Positions 34,027 to 44,585 of a stretch of 64,000 bases of DNA are shown one piece after another. Within the stretch, counting starts at the first letter, position 1, and each line of letters begins with the position of its first letter. Both the position numbers and the translations under genes were made by a program. Source of the stretch: Pontibacter vulgaris (GTDB taxonomy: Bacteria; Bacteroidota; Bacteroidia; Cytophagales; Hymenobacteraceae). A model generated the notes under the pieces. That model did not search any database and had not been told where the DNA came from. It was given only the letters and a program-made list of their open reading frames with translations. The DNA is taken from the NCBI RefSeq assembly GCF_022758145.1, contig NZ_JAJVDH010000003.1, positions 1,054,001-1,118,000 of the forward strand. The letters are read 5' to 3'.

Positions 34027-37000
34027 ATGGCAGAAGAAACAACAAGGAGGCTTAAACAGGTTGCAACTACTTTGAACATCGGGGTATCTACGATTGTAGA
34101 TTTCCTGTCTGCTAAAGGTTTTGACGTGGAAAATAAACCCACTACCAAAATCACCGCAGAACAGTTCGGTATGCTGACTAAAGAATTTGCTTCCTCCATG
34201 CAAGATAAAGCAGTGGCGGGAGAGCTTAATATTGGCAAAAAACCTCATAGCAACCAGGTAATTGAGCCAGAGCACCACGACATTAAAAAAGTGAGCGAAT
34301 CGGATCAGGAAATTCTGATAAAAAATGCTCCCCAGCCAAAAGCTGAAGCAGAGCCGAAAGCCGCTGCACCTGAAGCTCCTGCAAAAGCAGAAGAACAGGC
34401 GCCAACTACAAAACTTCCTGGGTTTAAAGTACTGGGCAAGATCGATCTGGATGCAAAAGGGCGTCCGGTACCGAAGCAACCAGAACCACAAACGCCGAAA
34501 GCTGAAACTGCTACTCCAGTAGATGAAGCGCCAAAACAACCGGTTACTCCACCTGCTCCTCCTAAGGCGGAAGAAAAACCAGTTGCGGCAGCACCTAAAG
34601 CAGAAGAAAAACCAGTAGAAAAACCTGTTGCTCCAAAAGAGCAGCCAGAGAAACCAGCTGTTGAGCCAACCGCGCCACTTGCCGAGGCTCCGGCAGCACC
34701 AAAAGCAGAGGTTCCGGCACAACCTGTTACGCCTCCGGCCCCAGCCGAAGCGAAACCAGCAGCCCCAGCCCCTGCACCAGTAGCAACAACTCCGGCACCA
34801 GAGCCAACAGCACCGGAACAACCTGCTACACCGTCTGCAGAAAAATCACCAGAACAAATAGAAACGATCACAGCAAAAGCAGACCAGTTAAAAGGTCTGA
34901 CTGTGTTGGGTAAAATAGAATTACCTGACCCACGTAGAAAAGGCACTAAGCCTGTTGCTTCTTCCGACGACAGGAAGAACGACAAAAAGAAAAAGCGTAA
35001 GCGTATTATAGTTGCCGGCGAAGGCACCCAGACGCAACAGCAGGGCCAGGCCCCACAAGCTGGAGCGCCAGGCCAGCCACGTCCACAGGGAACAGGCTAC
35101 CAGGGCAACCGACCACAAGGTGGTGCCGGATACCAGGGTAACAGGCCACAGGGTGGTGCTGGCTACCAAGGTAACAGGCCACAAGGTGCCGGATACCAGG
35201 GCAACAGACCGCAAGGTGGCCCGGGCCAGCGCCCAGGAGGACCAGGAGGCAACCGAAATGCACCTCAACCAAGAGCAGAAAAAGCAGAGGTTACAGATAA
35301 GGAAATCCAGGAGCAGATTAAAGCAACGCTTGCTAAGCTGAGCGGAGGCAAAGGCCAGGGTGGAAATCGTGCGAAATACCGTCGCGAGAAACGTTCTGCA
35401 ATTGCCGATGCAACGGAAGAGCGCAGAATGGCCGAGCAGGCAGAGTCTAAGACACTGCGTGCTACAGAGTTTATCTCTGCAAACGACCTGGCATCTATGA
35501 TGAATGTGAGCGTAAACGACGTTATCAAAGTGTGTATGCAACTTGGTATGTTCGTTTCGATCAACCAGCGCCTTGATGCAGAAGCTTTGACTGTTATTGC
35601 TGATGAATTCGGTTATAATATTGACTTCATTACTTCTGAAGAAGAACAAGCACTAGAGCAGGTTGAAGAAGAAAATGAAGCAGACCTGCAAGAACGTGCT
35701 CCGATTGTGACTATTATGGGTCACGTTGACCACGGTAAAACTTCACTTCTTGACTACATCCGTAACTCTAACGTTACAGCCGGCGAAGCTGGTGGTATTA
35801 CGCAGCACATTGGCGCTTACAAAGTAAAAACTGAAAGCGGCCGTACGGTTACGTTCCTGGATACGCCTGGTCACGAAGCCTTTACAGCGATGCGTGCCCG
35901 TGGTGCTAAAATTACGGACGTTGTTATTATTGTGGTAGCCGCTGACGACTCAGTGATGCCTCAGACAAAAGAAGCAATCAACCACGCACAGGCAGCCGGT
36001 GTACCGATTGTAATTGCACTGAACAAAATAGATAAACCTGCCGCTAACCCGGATAAAGTTCGTGAAGAGCTTGCTCAGCTGAACATCCTGGTGGAAGAAT
36101 GGGGCGGTAAATACCAGTCGCAGGAAGTATCGGCTAAAACCGGCCTTGGTATACCTGAACTTCTGGAAAAAGTATTGCTTGAATCTGAATTACTTGAACT
36201 GAAGGCAAATCCTAACAGAAATGCTGTTGGTGCTGTAATTGAAGCCGCCCTGGATAAAGGTCGTGGTTATGTAGCTACTGTAATGGTACAGACAGGAACA
36301 TTACGTATTGGTGATGTGGTACTGGCTGGTTCGCACTATGGTAGAGTAAAAGCGATGACAGACCATCGTGGCAGAAAAATGAAAGAAGCAGGTCCATCAA
36401 CACCGGTACAGTTACTAGGTCTGGATGGCGCACCGCAGGCTGGTGATAAACTGATGGTAATGGAATCTGAGCGTGAAGCGAGAGAAATTGCATCAAACCG
36501 TACCCAGTTGCAGCGTGAGCAAAGCTTACGTACCCGTAAGCACATTACTCTGGATGAAATTGGTCGTCGTTTGGCAATCGGTACTTTCAAAGAGCTTAAC
36601 GTGATCGTAAAAGGTGACGTGGATGGTTCGGTTGAAGCACTTTCTGACTCATTACTGAAATTATCTACACCGGAAGTACAGGTAAGCATCATCAACAAAG
36701 GGGTAGGTGCTATCTCCGAATCTGATGTTCTGTTAGCCTCTGCATCAGATGCGATTATCATTGGTTTCCAGGTACGTCCTTCTCAGAATGCGCGTAAACT
36801 GGCAGAACAGGAACAAATCGACGTTCGTCTGTACTCTATCATCTACGATGCAATAAACGAGGTGAAAGATGCGATGGAGGGTATGCTTGCTCCTACCCTG
36901 AAAGAGGAAATTACGGGTAACGCTGAAGTACGTGATGTATTTAAAGTAAGTAAGGTAGGTACAATTGCCGGCTGTATGATCACAGATGGTACTATCTCCA

Positions 37001-37200
37001 GAAACTCGAAAATACGCTTAGTACGTGATGGTATTGTAGTACATAATGGTGAGATCCTGGCCCTGAAACGCTTCAAAGATGATGTATCAGAAGTAAGACA
37101 AGGTTATGAGTGCGGTATCAGCATTAAAAACTATAACGAGATACAGTTAGGTGATATAATTGAAGCTTACGAAGAGAAAGAAGTTAAACGCTCGCTCTAA
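34027..37200 (+). CDS. infB: Translation initiation factor IF-2
   Basis: A 1057-aa IF-2, the GTPase that places initiator tRNA on the 30S subunit. The N-terminus carries an IF2_N helix (about 1-60), then a long low-complexity region rich in Ala, Pro, Glu and Lys (about 95-300), then a Gly/Arg/Gln/Asn/Pro region with repeats (about 340-415). After another IF2_N domain comes the GTPase from about residue 557: G1 GHVDHGKT, G3 DTPGHEAF, G4 NKID, then domains II-IV to the end. Length above 1000 is seen in this phylum. Last gene of the operon. Confidence 0.96.
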   Translation: MAEETTRRLKQVATTLNIGVSTIVDFLSAKGFDVENKPTTKITAEQFGMLTKEFASSMQDKAVAGELNIGKKPHSNQVIEPEHHDIKKVSESDQEILIKNAPQPKAEAEPKAAAPEAPAKAEEQAPTTKLPGFKVLGKIDLDAKGRPVPKQPEPQTPKAETATPVDEAPKQPVTPPAPPKAEEKPVAAAPKAEEKPVEKPVAPKEQPEKPAVEPTAPLAEAPAAPKAEVPAQPVTPPAPAEAKPAAPAPAPVATTPAPEPTAPEQPATPSAEKSPEQIETITAKADQLKGLTVLGKIELPDPRRKGTKPVASSDDRKNDKKKKRKRIIVAGEGTQTQQQGQAPQAGAPGQPRPQGTGYQGNRPQGGAGYQGNRPQGGAGYQGNRPQGAGYQGNRPQGGPGQRPGGPGGNRNAPQPRAEKAEVTDKEIQEQIKATLAKLSGGKGQGGNRAKYRREKRSAIADATEERRMAEQAESKTLRATEFISANDLASMMNVSVNDVIKVCMQLGMFVSINQRLDAEALTVIADEFGYNIDFITSEEEQALEQVEEENEADLQERAPIVTIMGHVDHGKTSLLDYIRNSNVTAGEAGGITQHIGAYKVKTESGRTVTFLDTPGHEAFTAMRARGAKITDVVIIVVAADDSVMPQTKEAINHAQAAGVPIVIALNKIDKPAANPDKVREELAQLNILVEEWGGKYQSQEVSAKTGLGIPELLEKVLLESELLELKANPNRNAVGAVIEAALDKGRGYVATVMVQTGTLRIGDVVLAGSHYGRVKAMTDHRGRKMKEAGPSTPVQLLGLDGAPQAGDKLMVMESEREAREIASNRTQLQREQSLRTRKHITLDEIGRRLAIGTFKELNVIVKGDVDGSVEALSDSLLKLSTPEVQVSIINKGVGAISESDVLLASASDAIIIGFQVRPSQNARKLAEQEQIDVRLYSIIYDAINEVKDAMEGMLAPTLKEEITGNAEVRDVFKVSKVGTIAGCMITDGTISRNSKIRLVRDGIVVHNGEILALKRFKDDVSEVRQGYECGISIKNYNEIQLGDIIEAYEEKEVKRSL
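35095..35220 (+). repeat. Tandem coding repeat in infB
   Basis: Four units encoding [11 protein letters not shown] or shorter [20 protein letters not shown]: 35095-35127, 35128-35160 (33 nt each), then 35161-35190 and 35191-35220 (30 nt each). The nucleotide copies differ at silent positions but remain clearly tandem. The disordered arginine/glutamine-rich segment could contact RNA. Confidence 0.9.
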
Positions 37201-37215
37201 GCAAGTATAAATAAT

Positions 37216-37255
37216 AAAAAAAGCCCCGTTGGTAATAACCAGCGGGGCTTTTTTT
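37216..37255 (+). terminator. Terminator of the rimP-nusA-infB operon
   Basis: An 18-bp stem (37216-37233 with 37238-37255, one G-T pair) with loop AATA; the core is GCCCCG with GCGGGGC and both bases are A/T runs. It lies 15 bp after the infB stop. Confidence 0.92.
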
Positions 37256-37291
37256 ATACTTCCTGGGTAAAGAGGAGCATTTCGAAGTATA

Positions 37292-37333
37292 AAGTATAAA
37301 GGCCGCACCAATTGAGGTGCGGCCTTTATACTT
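37292..37333. terminator. Second, perfect hairpin with AAGTATAAA in the stem
   Basis: A perfect 18-bp stem (37292-37309 with 37316-37333) and loop AATTGA. The outer stem is AAGTATAAA paired with TTTATACTT, the inner stem GGCCGCACC with GGTGCGGCC. It serves the minus-strand gene ending at 37355, and may back up the infB terminator. Confidence 0.85.
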
Positions 37334-37354
37334 TACTTAAATAGTAAAAACGAA

Positions 37355-37678
37355 TCAGGACTGCCTGGCAAGCCGGCGTTTATCGCGCTTATGCTTTTTG
37401 TGCATTTCCTTCTCTTTCTTAAGTATAGCCTTCATGCGTTTGCTATGCTTAATGCGGTCTTTTGCAAAAGTATTGCGGCGTCCGTCTTCATACTTATTCC
37501 AACGGGAGTCCAGGCCTTCACCGCGCCTGCCGACAGCATCTGTAGACGCGGCAGGAGATTCAGTTTTAGCAGTTCCCCAATATTCATCTTTAGAGCTGCT
37601 TTGGCTGGTCTGAGCATTTGCCTCAGAAAATGCCAGCGAAAATCCGATAAACAGAATTGATAAAAATAACTTCTTCAT
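37355..37678 (-). CDS. Small secreted basic protein, 107 aa
   Basis: Signal peptide (MKKLFLSILFIGFSLAFSEANA) followed by a polar Ser/Thr-rich stretch and a strongly basic Lys/Arg-rich helix (RIKHSKRMKAILKKEKEMHK, then KHKRDKRRLARQS). Family not recognised; such small basic exported proteins recur in Cytophagales. It has its own terminator. Confidence 0.65.
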   Translation of the reverse strand: MKKLFLSILFIGFSLAFSEANAQTSQSSSKDEYWGTAKTESPAASTDAVGRRGEGLDSRWNKYEDGRRNTFAKDRIKHSKRMKAILKKEKEMHKKHKRDKRRLARQS

Positions 37679-38068
37679 ATTCTTAAAACCTACAAAGTAT
37701 AAAACGAAGTATCCCCGTAAAAAATATAAGTAAACAGATCAAATATTCAGGCCTGGTTACTTCTTGTTCTAGAATTACTTCTGACATAACCTGCAAAAGC
37801 GATACCAGGAAAAACTGAAATGTACTTTTTATTAAAGCAAGGAAAGGTAAAAGGAGTTCAATACTAACTCTAAATCTAGCATTTCAGTTTTTAACGAGAG
37901 CATAAAACCTCGAAAAATATTTCGCTCATGCCACAAGTGGCGTTTACAGCCCTACTTAGCTAATAGCCCAAACGCGGTAACAAATAGCAAAACACAATAG
38001 CTATTAAGGATTTAATGATTTCATTATATTTGTACCAGAAAAAAGACTTGAACTGAGCTGAAAGAACT
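37679..38068. other. Intergenic region with putative enoyl-CoA hydratase promoter
   Basis: About 390 bp without genes. TATATTTG at 38025-38032 matches the -7 consensus exactly and lies 37 bp before the ATG at 38069; the -33 position has TTA, not TTG. The remainder is A/T-rich and I see no small gene or RNA in it. Confidence 0.5.
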
Positions 38069-38851
38069 ATGGCACCATTTGATAACCTGCTGCTTCAACT
38101 AGAAAACGGCATCCTGACAATAACTATAAACAGAGCTGATAAACTCAATGCACTAAATATAGAGACAATCAGGGAAATTAAAACTGCCATTCAGCAAGTT
38201 TACGACGACCCTGCTATCAGAGCAGTTGTATTTGTTGGTGCCGGCACGAAAGCTTTTGTAGCAGGCGCGGACATTGCTGAAATTGCTGAATTAAGCGATG
38301 TAAATGCCCGAAGTTTTGCAGAACGTGGTCAGGAGGTTTTCAGCATGATAGAAAACAGCACCAAACCTGTAATAGCAGCTGTAAATGGCTTTGCTTTAGG
38401 CGGTGGTTGCGAATTAGCTATGGCTTGCCACATGCGCGTAGCCAGCAACAATGCAAAATTTGGTCAGCCGGAAGTTAATCTGGGCCTTATACCTGGTTAT
38501 GGCGGCACGCAGCGCCTTACACAACTTATAGGTAAAGGCAAAGCCGTGGAATTAATGATGACCGGCGATATGATTTCTGCTGATGAAGCAAAAGATTTAG
38601 GTTTGGTAAACCACGTAACAACACAGGAGGATTTAATGCCAAAGTGCTATGAGATACTGAACAAGATCCTTACAAAAGCACCCCTGGCAATTGGTTTGGT
38701 TATAGATTGTGTAAACGCAGTGTTTGATAAAGAAGAAGACGGTTACCAGACAGAAGCTAACTCATTTGCACGCTGCTGCACCTCACAAGACTTTATTGAA
38801 GGTACCAATGCCTTCCTCGAAAAAAGAAAGCCTGAATTCAAAGGCAACTAA
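38069..38851 (+). CDS. Enoyl-CoA hydratase (crotonase family)
   Basis: A 260-aa crotonase-fold enzyme that hydrates trans-2-enoyl-CoA thioesters, in fatty acid or butyrate-type metabolism. The oxyanion-hole segments are present (AFVAGADIAEI near residue 65 and NGFALGGGCELAMACHMRVA near 108), the first catalytic Glu in GGGCELA, the second in QPEVNLGLIPGYGGTQRL. Normal length. It stands alone before the flippase gene (46 bp gap). Confidence 0.92.
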   Translation: MAPFDNLLLQLENGILTITINRADKLNALNIETIREIKTAIQQVYDDPAIRAVVFVGAGTKAFVAGADIAEIAELSDVNARSFAERGQEVFSMIENSTKPVIAAVNGFALGGGCELAMACHMRVASNNAKFGQPEVNLGLIPGYGGTQRLTQLIGKGKAVELMMTGDMISADEAKDLGLVNHVTTQEDLMPKCYEILNKILTKAPLAIGLVIDCVNAVFDKEEDGYQTEANSFARCCTSQDFIEGTNAFLEKRKPEFKGN

Positions 38852-38897
38852 TCTATACTAATCTATCTATACTTCATCCGCCCCTCAGACCAAAAGT

Positions 38898-40394
38898 ATG
38901 AGCATAGCCAAGAAACTGGTCGGGCAGACTGCTGCCTATGGTTTAAGCAGTATTGTAGGCCGGGCGCTTAATTACCTGCTTGTTCCGGTTTATACTGCCG
39001 TATTCCTTCCCAACGAGTATGGTGTAGTATCGTACCTGTATGCCTTTGTTGCTTTTTTCAACATAGTGTATACCTACGGCATGGAAACAGCCTACTTCAG
39101 GTTTGCAAATAAAGCTGATGCTGATAAACCAGCCCTTTATAACCGGGTGCTCACGCTAATTACACTTTCCAGTTTAGCTTTTTCCGGTATACTTATACTT
39201 GCATCCGGGCATATCGCAAGTTTTGTTGGCATACCTGAAAAACCGGAATACGTGAGCTGGTTAGCTATTGTGCTGGCCATAGATGCTATAGTTGCCATAC
39301 CTTTTGCTTCGCTGCGCCTGGAAAACAAAGCCATTAAGTTTGCCTCCATTAAGCTAATCAACATACTAATTACGGTTGGCGCCAACATGTTTTTCCTGGT
39401 ACTCTGCCGCGATGTCTACTTAGGCAAGTATCTGGCACCATTAAAACCTATAGTCGACAGTATTTACAGCCCAACCTTCGGAATCGGTTACATATTTCTA
39501 ATAAACCTGGTTGCCAATGCCCTGCAAATACCATTGCTATGGCGTGAACTGAGCAAATGGCGGTTTAACCTGGATATGGAAGTGCTGCGCCCAATGCTTT
39601 CCTACGCTTACCCGCTGCTTTTTATGGGTTTGGCAGGTATGGTGAACGAAGTGATCGACAGAATTCTGCTAGAGCGCCTGCTGCCTGATAATTTTTACCC
39701 CAATACTACAAGTATGGCAGCGGTGGGCGTATATAGCGCCTGTTACAAGCTCTCTATTTTTATGTCACTGGCCATACAGGCATTTCGTTATGCTGCCGAG
39801 CCTTTCTTTTTCTCACAATCACAGGATAAAAGTTCGCCGCACACCTTTGCTCTGGTTATGAAGTGGTTTGTGATCGCTTGTGCCTTCATTTTCCTTTTTA
39901 TCAGTGCCAACCTGGAAGATTTTGCTTTACTGTTGCGTAGCCAGGCTTACCGAGAAGGTATAATGGTAGTACCGGTACTGTTGCTGGCCAACCTGTTCCT
40001 AGGCGTATACTATAACCTATCGGTGTGGTTTAAGCTAACAGATAAAACAAAGTATGGCACCTACATCAGTTTTGGCGGAGCTGCTATAACAATACTTTTC
40101 AACCTGCTGCTGATACCAGTACTTGGTTACATGGGCTCTGCGCTGGCAACTTTTTTATGTTACTTCGGGATGGCACTGGCAAGCTACCTTTTAGGCAACC
40201 GCCACTACCCTATTCCTTACCCTGTTAAAACCATTATGGGCTATGTAGTGCTGGCCGTTATACTTACTGTAGCAGCTTTGTATATCCCGATCGAGAATTT
40301 CTGGGTGCGCCATGCGGTGCATCTTATCTTATGTGGTGCCTTCGTGCTGGTAGTGTTCCTACAGGAGCGTCCGCACTTCCGGCTAAAAAATTAA
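38898..40394 (+). CDS. Polysaccharide biosynthesis flippase (Wzx/MATE-like)
   Basis: A 498-aa integral membrane protein with about 12-14 hydrophobic helices, starting MSIAKKLVGQTAAYGLSSIV as in Wzx-type oligosaccharide flippases. It would move lipid-linked oligosaccharides across the inner membrane. No glycosyltransferases are adjacent; instead it precedes dut and a nucleotidyltransferase, an arrangement common in Bacteroidota, with 16 bp to dut. Confidence 0.88.
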   Translation: MSIAKKLVGQTAAYGLSSIVGRALNYLLVPVYTAVFLPNEYGVVSYLYAFVAFFNIVYTYGMETAYFRFANKADADKPALYNRVLTLITLSSLAFSGILILASGHIASFVGIPEKPEYVSWLAIVLAIDAIVAIPFASLRLENKAIKFASIKLINILITVGANMFFLVLCRDVYLGKYLAPLKPIVDSIYSPTFGIGYIFLINLVANALQIPLLWRELSKWRFNLDMEVLRPMLSYAYPLLFMGLAGMVNEVIDRILLERLLPDNFYPNTTSMAAVGVYSACYKLSIFMSLAIQAFRYAAEPFFFSQSQDKSSPHTFALVMKWFVIACAFIFLFISANLEDFALLLRSQAYREGIMVVPVLLLANLFLGVYYNLSVWFKLTDKTKYGTYISFGGAAITILFNLLLIPVLGYMGSALATFLCYFGMALASYLLGNRHYPIPYPVKTIMGYVVLAVILTVAALYIPIENFWVRHAVHLILCGAFVLVVFLQERPHFRLKN

Positions 40395-40410
40395 TCTTTA
40401 TTTTTAAAAG

Positions 40411-40860
40411 ATGAACAACAAGAACTTGCTGGTTAACGTCATTAACCAATCAAAGCATGCGCTTCCTAATTACCAGACTGAGCACTCGGCAGGTATGGAC
40501 CTTCGCGCTAACTTAGAAACAGCTGTAACCCTTAAGCCATTGCAGCGCGCACTAATACCAACCGGCTTATTTATAGCATTGCCTGAAGGTCACGAAGCGC
40601 AGATCAGGCCAAGAAGCGGACTGGCTTATAAACATGGAATATCGATTGTTAACAGCCCGGGCACAATCGATGCTGATTATCGTGGCGAAATAAAAGTATT
40701 GCTTGTAAACCTCTCCGATCAGGATTTTGTGGTAGAAGATGGCGAACGCATAGCCCAGATGGTGGTAGCAAAGTATGAGCGCGTAGCCTGGGCCGAAGCT
40801 GAGACCCTGACGGATACAGAACGTGGCGCTGGCGGCTACGGCAGCACGGGCACGAAATAA
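40411..40860 (+). CDS. dut: dUTP diphosphatase
   Basis: A 149-aa trimeric dUTPase that removes dUTP and supplies dUMP. All five motifs are visible: [44 protein letters not shown], and the C-terminal [10 protein letters not shown]. Lies 16 bp after the flippase gene. Confidence 0.96.
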   Translation: MNNKNLLVNVINQSKHALPNYQTEHSAGMDLRANLETAVTLKPLQRALIPTGLFIALPEGHEAQIRPRSGLAYKHGISIVNSPGTIDADYRGEIKVLLVNLSDQDFVVEDGERIAQMVVAKYERVAWAEAETLTDTERGAGGYGSTGTK

Positions 40861-40989
40861 CGTAAGCAATATTTCGTTTTCCGTGTTTGGGCAAAGTATA
40901 GCCTATCAAAACAACAGGCATAACTAAGTATTTAACGCTGCAGTAAAAGCTGTGGCATCATTATAACTAACGAAACAAACAGAATTGCT

Positions 40990-41997
40990 ATGAGGATAAT
41001 AGTACCAATGGCAGGTATGGGCAAACGAATGCGCCCGCACACACTTACAGTTCCTAAACCACTTATACCTATAGCTGGCAAACCAATTGTGCAGCGCCTA
41101 GTTGAAGACATTGCAAAAGTATGCCAGGAGCCGATTGAAGAAGTCGCTTTTATCATCGGCCGATTTGGTGAAGAGGTAGAGAAGAGCCTGGTAAGTATAG
41201 CTGAGTCTGTAGGCGCTAAAGGCAGCATCCATTACCAGGACGAAGCACTGGGTACGGCGCACGCAATCATGTGTGCTCAAAATTCGCTGGAGGGTAAAGT
41301 AGTGGTTGCCTTTGCAGATACACTTTTTAAAGCGGATTTCCAGTTAGATACGAATGCTGATGGCACAGTATGGGTGCAGCGTGTGGAAGACCCTAGAGCT
41401 TTCGGCGTAATTAAGCTGAACGAAAACCATGAGATTACTGACTTTGTGGAAAAACCACAGGAGTTTGTATCTGATATGGCCATTATAGGTATATACTACT
41501 TTAAAGATGGCGCTTACCTGCGCAGCGAATTGCAATACCTGCTGGATAACGACATTAAAGAGAAAGGCGAATACCAACTGACAAACGCGCTGGAAAATAT
41601 GAAAAACAAAGGCACTGTGTTTGTGCCTGCGCTAATTTCTGAATGGCTTGATTGCGGAAATAAAAACGCAACAGTTTATACCAATCAGCGCTATTTAGAG
41701 TATATAAAAGATGAAGAAGGATTAGTGTCTTCTTCGGCTCAGCTGAATAATGCAGTTATTGTGCCGCCGGTATTTATTGGAGAGAATGTGGTTATTCATA
41801 ATTCTGTAGTAGGACCGCACGTTTCTATTGGTAACAACACCAGCGTGTACGACTCTGTATTAAGCAATTCGATCATTCAGGAAAATACGGTTCTTAAAAA
41901 CGGGAACATTTCAAACTCTATGGTCGGCAACTTTGTTTCTTACAAAGGGCGCCAGTCTGATCTCAGCATTGGCGACTACAATACGCTTATAGATTAG
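40990..41997 (+). CDS. Sugar-phosphate nucleotidyltransferase
   Basis: A 335-aa NDP-sugar pyrophosphorylase of the glucose-1-phosphate thymidylyl/mannose-1-phosphate guanylyl type. The N-terminal signature MAGMGKRMRPHTLTVPKPLI is clear; the metal-binding Asp is in AFADTLF. After about residue 250 a left-handed beta-helix domain follows (PPVFIGENVVIHNSVVGPHV). The exact nucleotide and sugar cannot be read from sequence. It is 8 bp before the TPR gene. Confidence 0.88.
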   Translation: MRIIVPMAGMGKRMRPHTLTVPKPLIPIAGKPIVQRLVEDIAKVCQEPIEEVAFIIGRFGEEVEKSLVSIAESVGAKGSIHYQDEALGTAHAIMCAQNSLEGKVVVAFADTLFKADFQLDTNADGTVWVQRVEDPRAFGVIKLNENHEITDFVEKPQEFVSDMAIIGIYYFKDGAYLRSELQYLLDNDIKEKGEYQLTNALENMKNKGTVFVPALISEWLDCGNKNATVYTNQRYLEYIKDEEGLVSSSAQLNNAVIVPPVFIGENVVIHNSVVGPHVSIGNNTSVYDSVLSNSIIQENTVLKNGNISNSMVGNFVSYKGRQSDLSIGDYNTLID

Positions 41998-42005
41998 TAT
42001 TCAAC

Positions 42006-43766
42006 ATGATTCGATTCAGAAACATTGTTCTCGCAATTTGCTGCCTGACCCTGGTTGCATCAGGCGAAAGCCTTGCGCAATCCAAGCGCAAAAAGGCAAA
42101 AGCTGCAAAGCAGGCAGCCGCAGTTGCTGCCCCTGTGCCGCAACCGTCCGAGCAGGAAATGCAGATCAGCGAGACATTGTTTCTGGATGGATTGAAATAT
42201 TATATGCTCGAGGATTATGACCAGGCACTTAAATTGTTTCAGAAAGCCTACGTCCTCACGCCCAACAATGCGGCCTTAAACTATAAATTAGCCGAAACAT
42301 ATCTGCAGCTTAAAAACCCAAAAGATGCTGTACCATTCGCCCAGGCCGCTATAGCCCAGGATAGCAAAAATGAATACTATTACCTGCTACTTGCTCAGCT
42401 TTATACGCAACAGAAACAAGTAGCTGAAGCAGCCCAGGCATATAATGCATTACTGCAAAATGTACCCGATTCAGACGATTACCTTTTTAACCTTGCTGAT
42501 TTATACTTAGCGCAAACCCAATACGACGATGCCCTGAAAACTTATGAGCGCATCGAGAAGAAATTCGGACCGCTGGAGCAGGTGTCTATAAACAGGCAGC
42601 AGATTTACCTGCGCCAGAAAAACATTACCAAAGCTATACAGGAAGGTGAGAAACTGCTGGCAAATAACCCAACAGAAGTACGTTATTTCCTGGCACAGGC
42701 AGAACTATACAATGCCTCTCAAAAACCGGATATTGCTATCGAAACGCTGCAACGAGCGCTTCGCCTGGAACCAAACAACCCGTTTGCACACTTAATGCTC
42801 TCTGACCTTAACCGCCAGAAGGGCAACCTGGAAGAGTCTGAAAAACAAGTAAAAATTGCATTCGCAAGCCCGGAACTTGACATCGACACCAAAGTGCGTA
42901 TTCTGGTTGATTTTATCCGGCAGTTGCCAAACCCGCAACTGGAAGGTATATCTCTGGAGCTGGTAGACTTAACTATACAATCTCACCCGCAGGAGGCTAA
43001 AGCCTACGCTGTAGCCGGCGACCTGCAAACTATAGTTGGCAAAAAAGAAACAGCACGAAACAACTATCTGAAAGCTGTTGAGCTTGATGATTCCCATTTT
43101 AAGATCTGGCAGCAAATCGTGCTTTTAGATGCTGAACTTTCACAATCGGCTGCCCTGATAAAGCACTCAGAAGAGGCATTGGAGCTTTTCCCGAACCAGG
43201 CTGTCTTCTGGTTTTATAACGGTACCGGCCACCTGATAGAGAAAAATTTTGAGAAGGCTATAAAATCACTGGAGTATGGCAAGCGCCTTTCGGCAAACGA
43301 ACCTGAACTGGTAGCACAATTTAACATGCAGCTTGGCGATAGCTATCACTCCCTGAAAGAGTATAAAAAATCGAATGAAGCCTACGATGCCGTGCTCGCT
43401 TTTGATGCTGATAACGAATATGTGCTCAATAATTACAGCTATTACCTATCGCTGCGGAACGAAAACCTGCAGAAGGCAAAAGAAATGGCAGGCCGTTTAG
43501 TAGCCAAGCATGCCGATAATCCTACTTATTTAGATACCTATGCCTGGGTACTATATAAATTAGAAGACTATGAAGGTGCCCTTAAATTACTGGAAAAAGC
43601 TATTGCTACCTCTGACGATGCCACCATTGTAGAGCATTATGGCGATGTTCTTTTTAAGCTTAATCAGCAGGAAGAAGCCGTAAAGCAGTGGCAGAAAGCC
43701 AAACTAAAAGGCGAAGCCTCTGCCTTCATCGACAAAAAAATAAAAGAGAAAAAACTGTATGAATAA
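42006..43766 (+). CDS. Tetratricopeptide repeat protein
   Basis: A 586-aa exported protein: signal peptide (MIRFRNIVLAICCLTLVASG), a short Lys/Ala-rich linker, then at least ten TPR units from about residue 55 to the end (typical units FLDGLKYYMLEDYDQALKLF and YLDTYAWVLYKLEDYEGALK). It is probably a scaffold in the periplasm or at the outer membrane. The stop overlaps the next gene by 8 bp, and the order TPR-DUF4292-EnvC is a conserved Bacteroidota arrangement. Confidence 0.88.
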   Translation: MIRFRNIVLAICCLTLVASGESLAQSKRKKAKAAKQAAAVAAPVPQPSEQEMQISETLFLDGLKYYMLEDYDQALKLFQKAYVLTPNNAALNYKLAETYLQLKNPKDAVPFAQAAIAQDSKNEYYYLLLAQLYTQQKQVAEAAQAYNALLQNVPDSDDYLFNLADLYLAQTQYDDALKTYERIEKKFGPLEQVSINRQQIYLRQKNITKAIQEGEKLLANNPTEVRYFLAQAELYNASQKPDIAIETLQRALRLEPNNPFAHLMLSDLNRQKGNLEESEKQVKIAFASPELDIDTKVRILVDFIRQLPNPQLEGISLELVDLTIQSHPQEAKAYAVAGDLQTIVGKKETARNNYLKAVELDDSHFKIWQQIVLLDAELSQSAALIKHSEEALELFPNQAVFWFYNGTGHLIEKNFEKAIKSLEYGKRLSANEPELVAQFNMQLGDSYHSLKEYKKSNEAYDAVLAFDADNEYVLNNYSYYLSLRNENLQKAKEMAGRLVAKHADNPTYLDTYAWVLYKLEDYEGALKLLEKAIATSDDATIVEHYGDVLFKLNQQEEAVKQWQKAKLKGEASAFIDKKIKEKKLYE

Positions 43767-44502
43767 ACAGCTCCTGCTTTGCCTGTTAGCTTTTACAATG
43801 CTAACAGCGTGTAAGAAAGAAACTGTACCTACTACTGCCTCTTCTACCACTGAAACTATAGGCAAAGTAACTGTCCAGAATTTAGACTTCAATTATTTAA
43901 GCGCAAAGGGCTCTTTAACATTGGACGACCGCGGCGAAAGCACCACTTCGGGTTATTCTATGCGCATCAAAAAAGACAGCGTGATCTGGGTATCGGTGCA
44001 GCCAGGCTTAGGTATAGAAGCTGCCCGCCTCAAAATAACCCAGGATTCTGTGTTTGTAATGAACCGCCTGCGCCGCGAATTTACAGCCACCAGTTATACT
44101 TACCTTAGCAATAAACTTAAAGTTGATGTAAACTTTGATGTGCTCCAGGCTATACTTTTAGGTAACTACCAGCCAAACGGCCAGGAAAAATCAATAGACG
44201 AAGCCGGCCAACAGCATGTGCAGCAGCTTCGCGAAAATTTATTGTTCGACTATTTTATTGGTAAACAGAACCAGAAGCTGCAGCAACTTAATGTTAAAGA
44301 CCAGCAAACCGGAAGCACTATTACAGTAAAGTATAATACCTTCCAGCCTATAGGTGATGTGCCTTTTGCCCATGCTTTGGTTGCCCAAGTACAGCAACCT
44401 GACCAGATTTCCAGCTTTAATCTTATGCACAGTCGCGTTACAGTTACAGACGAAATTCTGGATTTCCCTTTCGCAGTTCCGTCAGATTATAAAAGGCTAT
44501 AG
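43759..44502 (+). CDS. DUF4292 lipoprotein
   Basis: A 247-aa lipoprotein (lipobox LTAC, Cys18) of the DUF4292 family. The fold is that of LolA/LolB-like half barrels: YLSAKGSLTLDDRG near residue 50 and IWVSVQPGLGIEAARLKITQ near 82. It could handle lipids or lipoproteins, which is inference. Translation is coupled to the TPR gene by an 8-bp overlap. Confidence 0.85.
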   Translation: MNKQLLLCLLAFTMLTACKKETVPTTASSTTETIGKVTVQNLDFNYLSAKGSLTLDDRGESTTSGYSMRIKKDSVIWVSVQPGLGIEAARLKITQDSVFVMNRLRREFTATSYTYLSNKLKVDVNFDVLQAILLGNYQPNGQEKSIDEAGQQHVQQLRENLLFDYFIGKQNQKLQQLNVKDQQTGSTITVKYNTFQPIGDVPFAHALVAQVQQPDQISSFNLMHSRVTVTDEILDFPFAVPSDYKRL

Positions 44503-44585
44503 TTTAATAAAATCAGGAGGCAGTTGGTTCTTCGTGTTTAGTTTTGCCATATTTGTAAACTTAGAGTCGAAGAACCCATAGCTTA

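Noticed and set aside
34000..34821. A 273-codon minus-strand frame rich in Trp, Phe, Cys and Arg opposite infB
   Set aside because: It mirrors the Ala/Pro/Glu/Lys low-complexity coding of infB; composition is unlike a protein and infB is certain.
34305..35649. Two further long minus-strand frames (240 and 242 codons) opposite infB
   Set aside because: Both are shadows of the repetitive N-terminal region of IF-2, with no recognisable domain.
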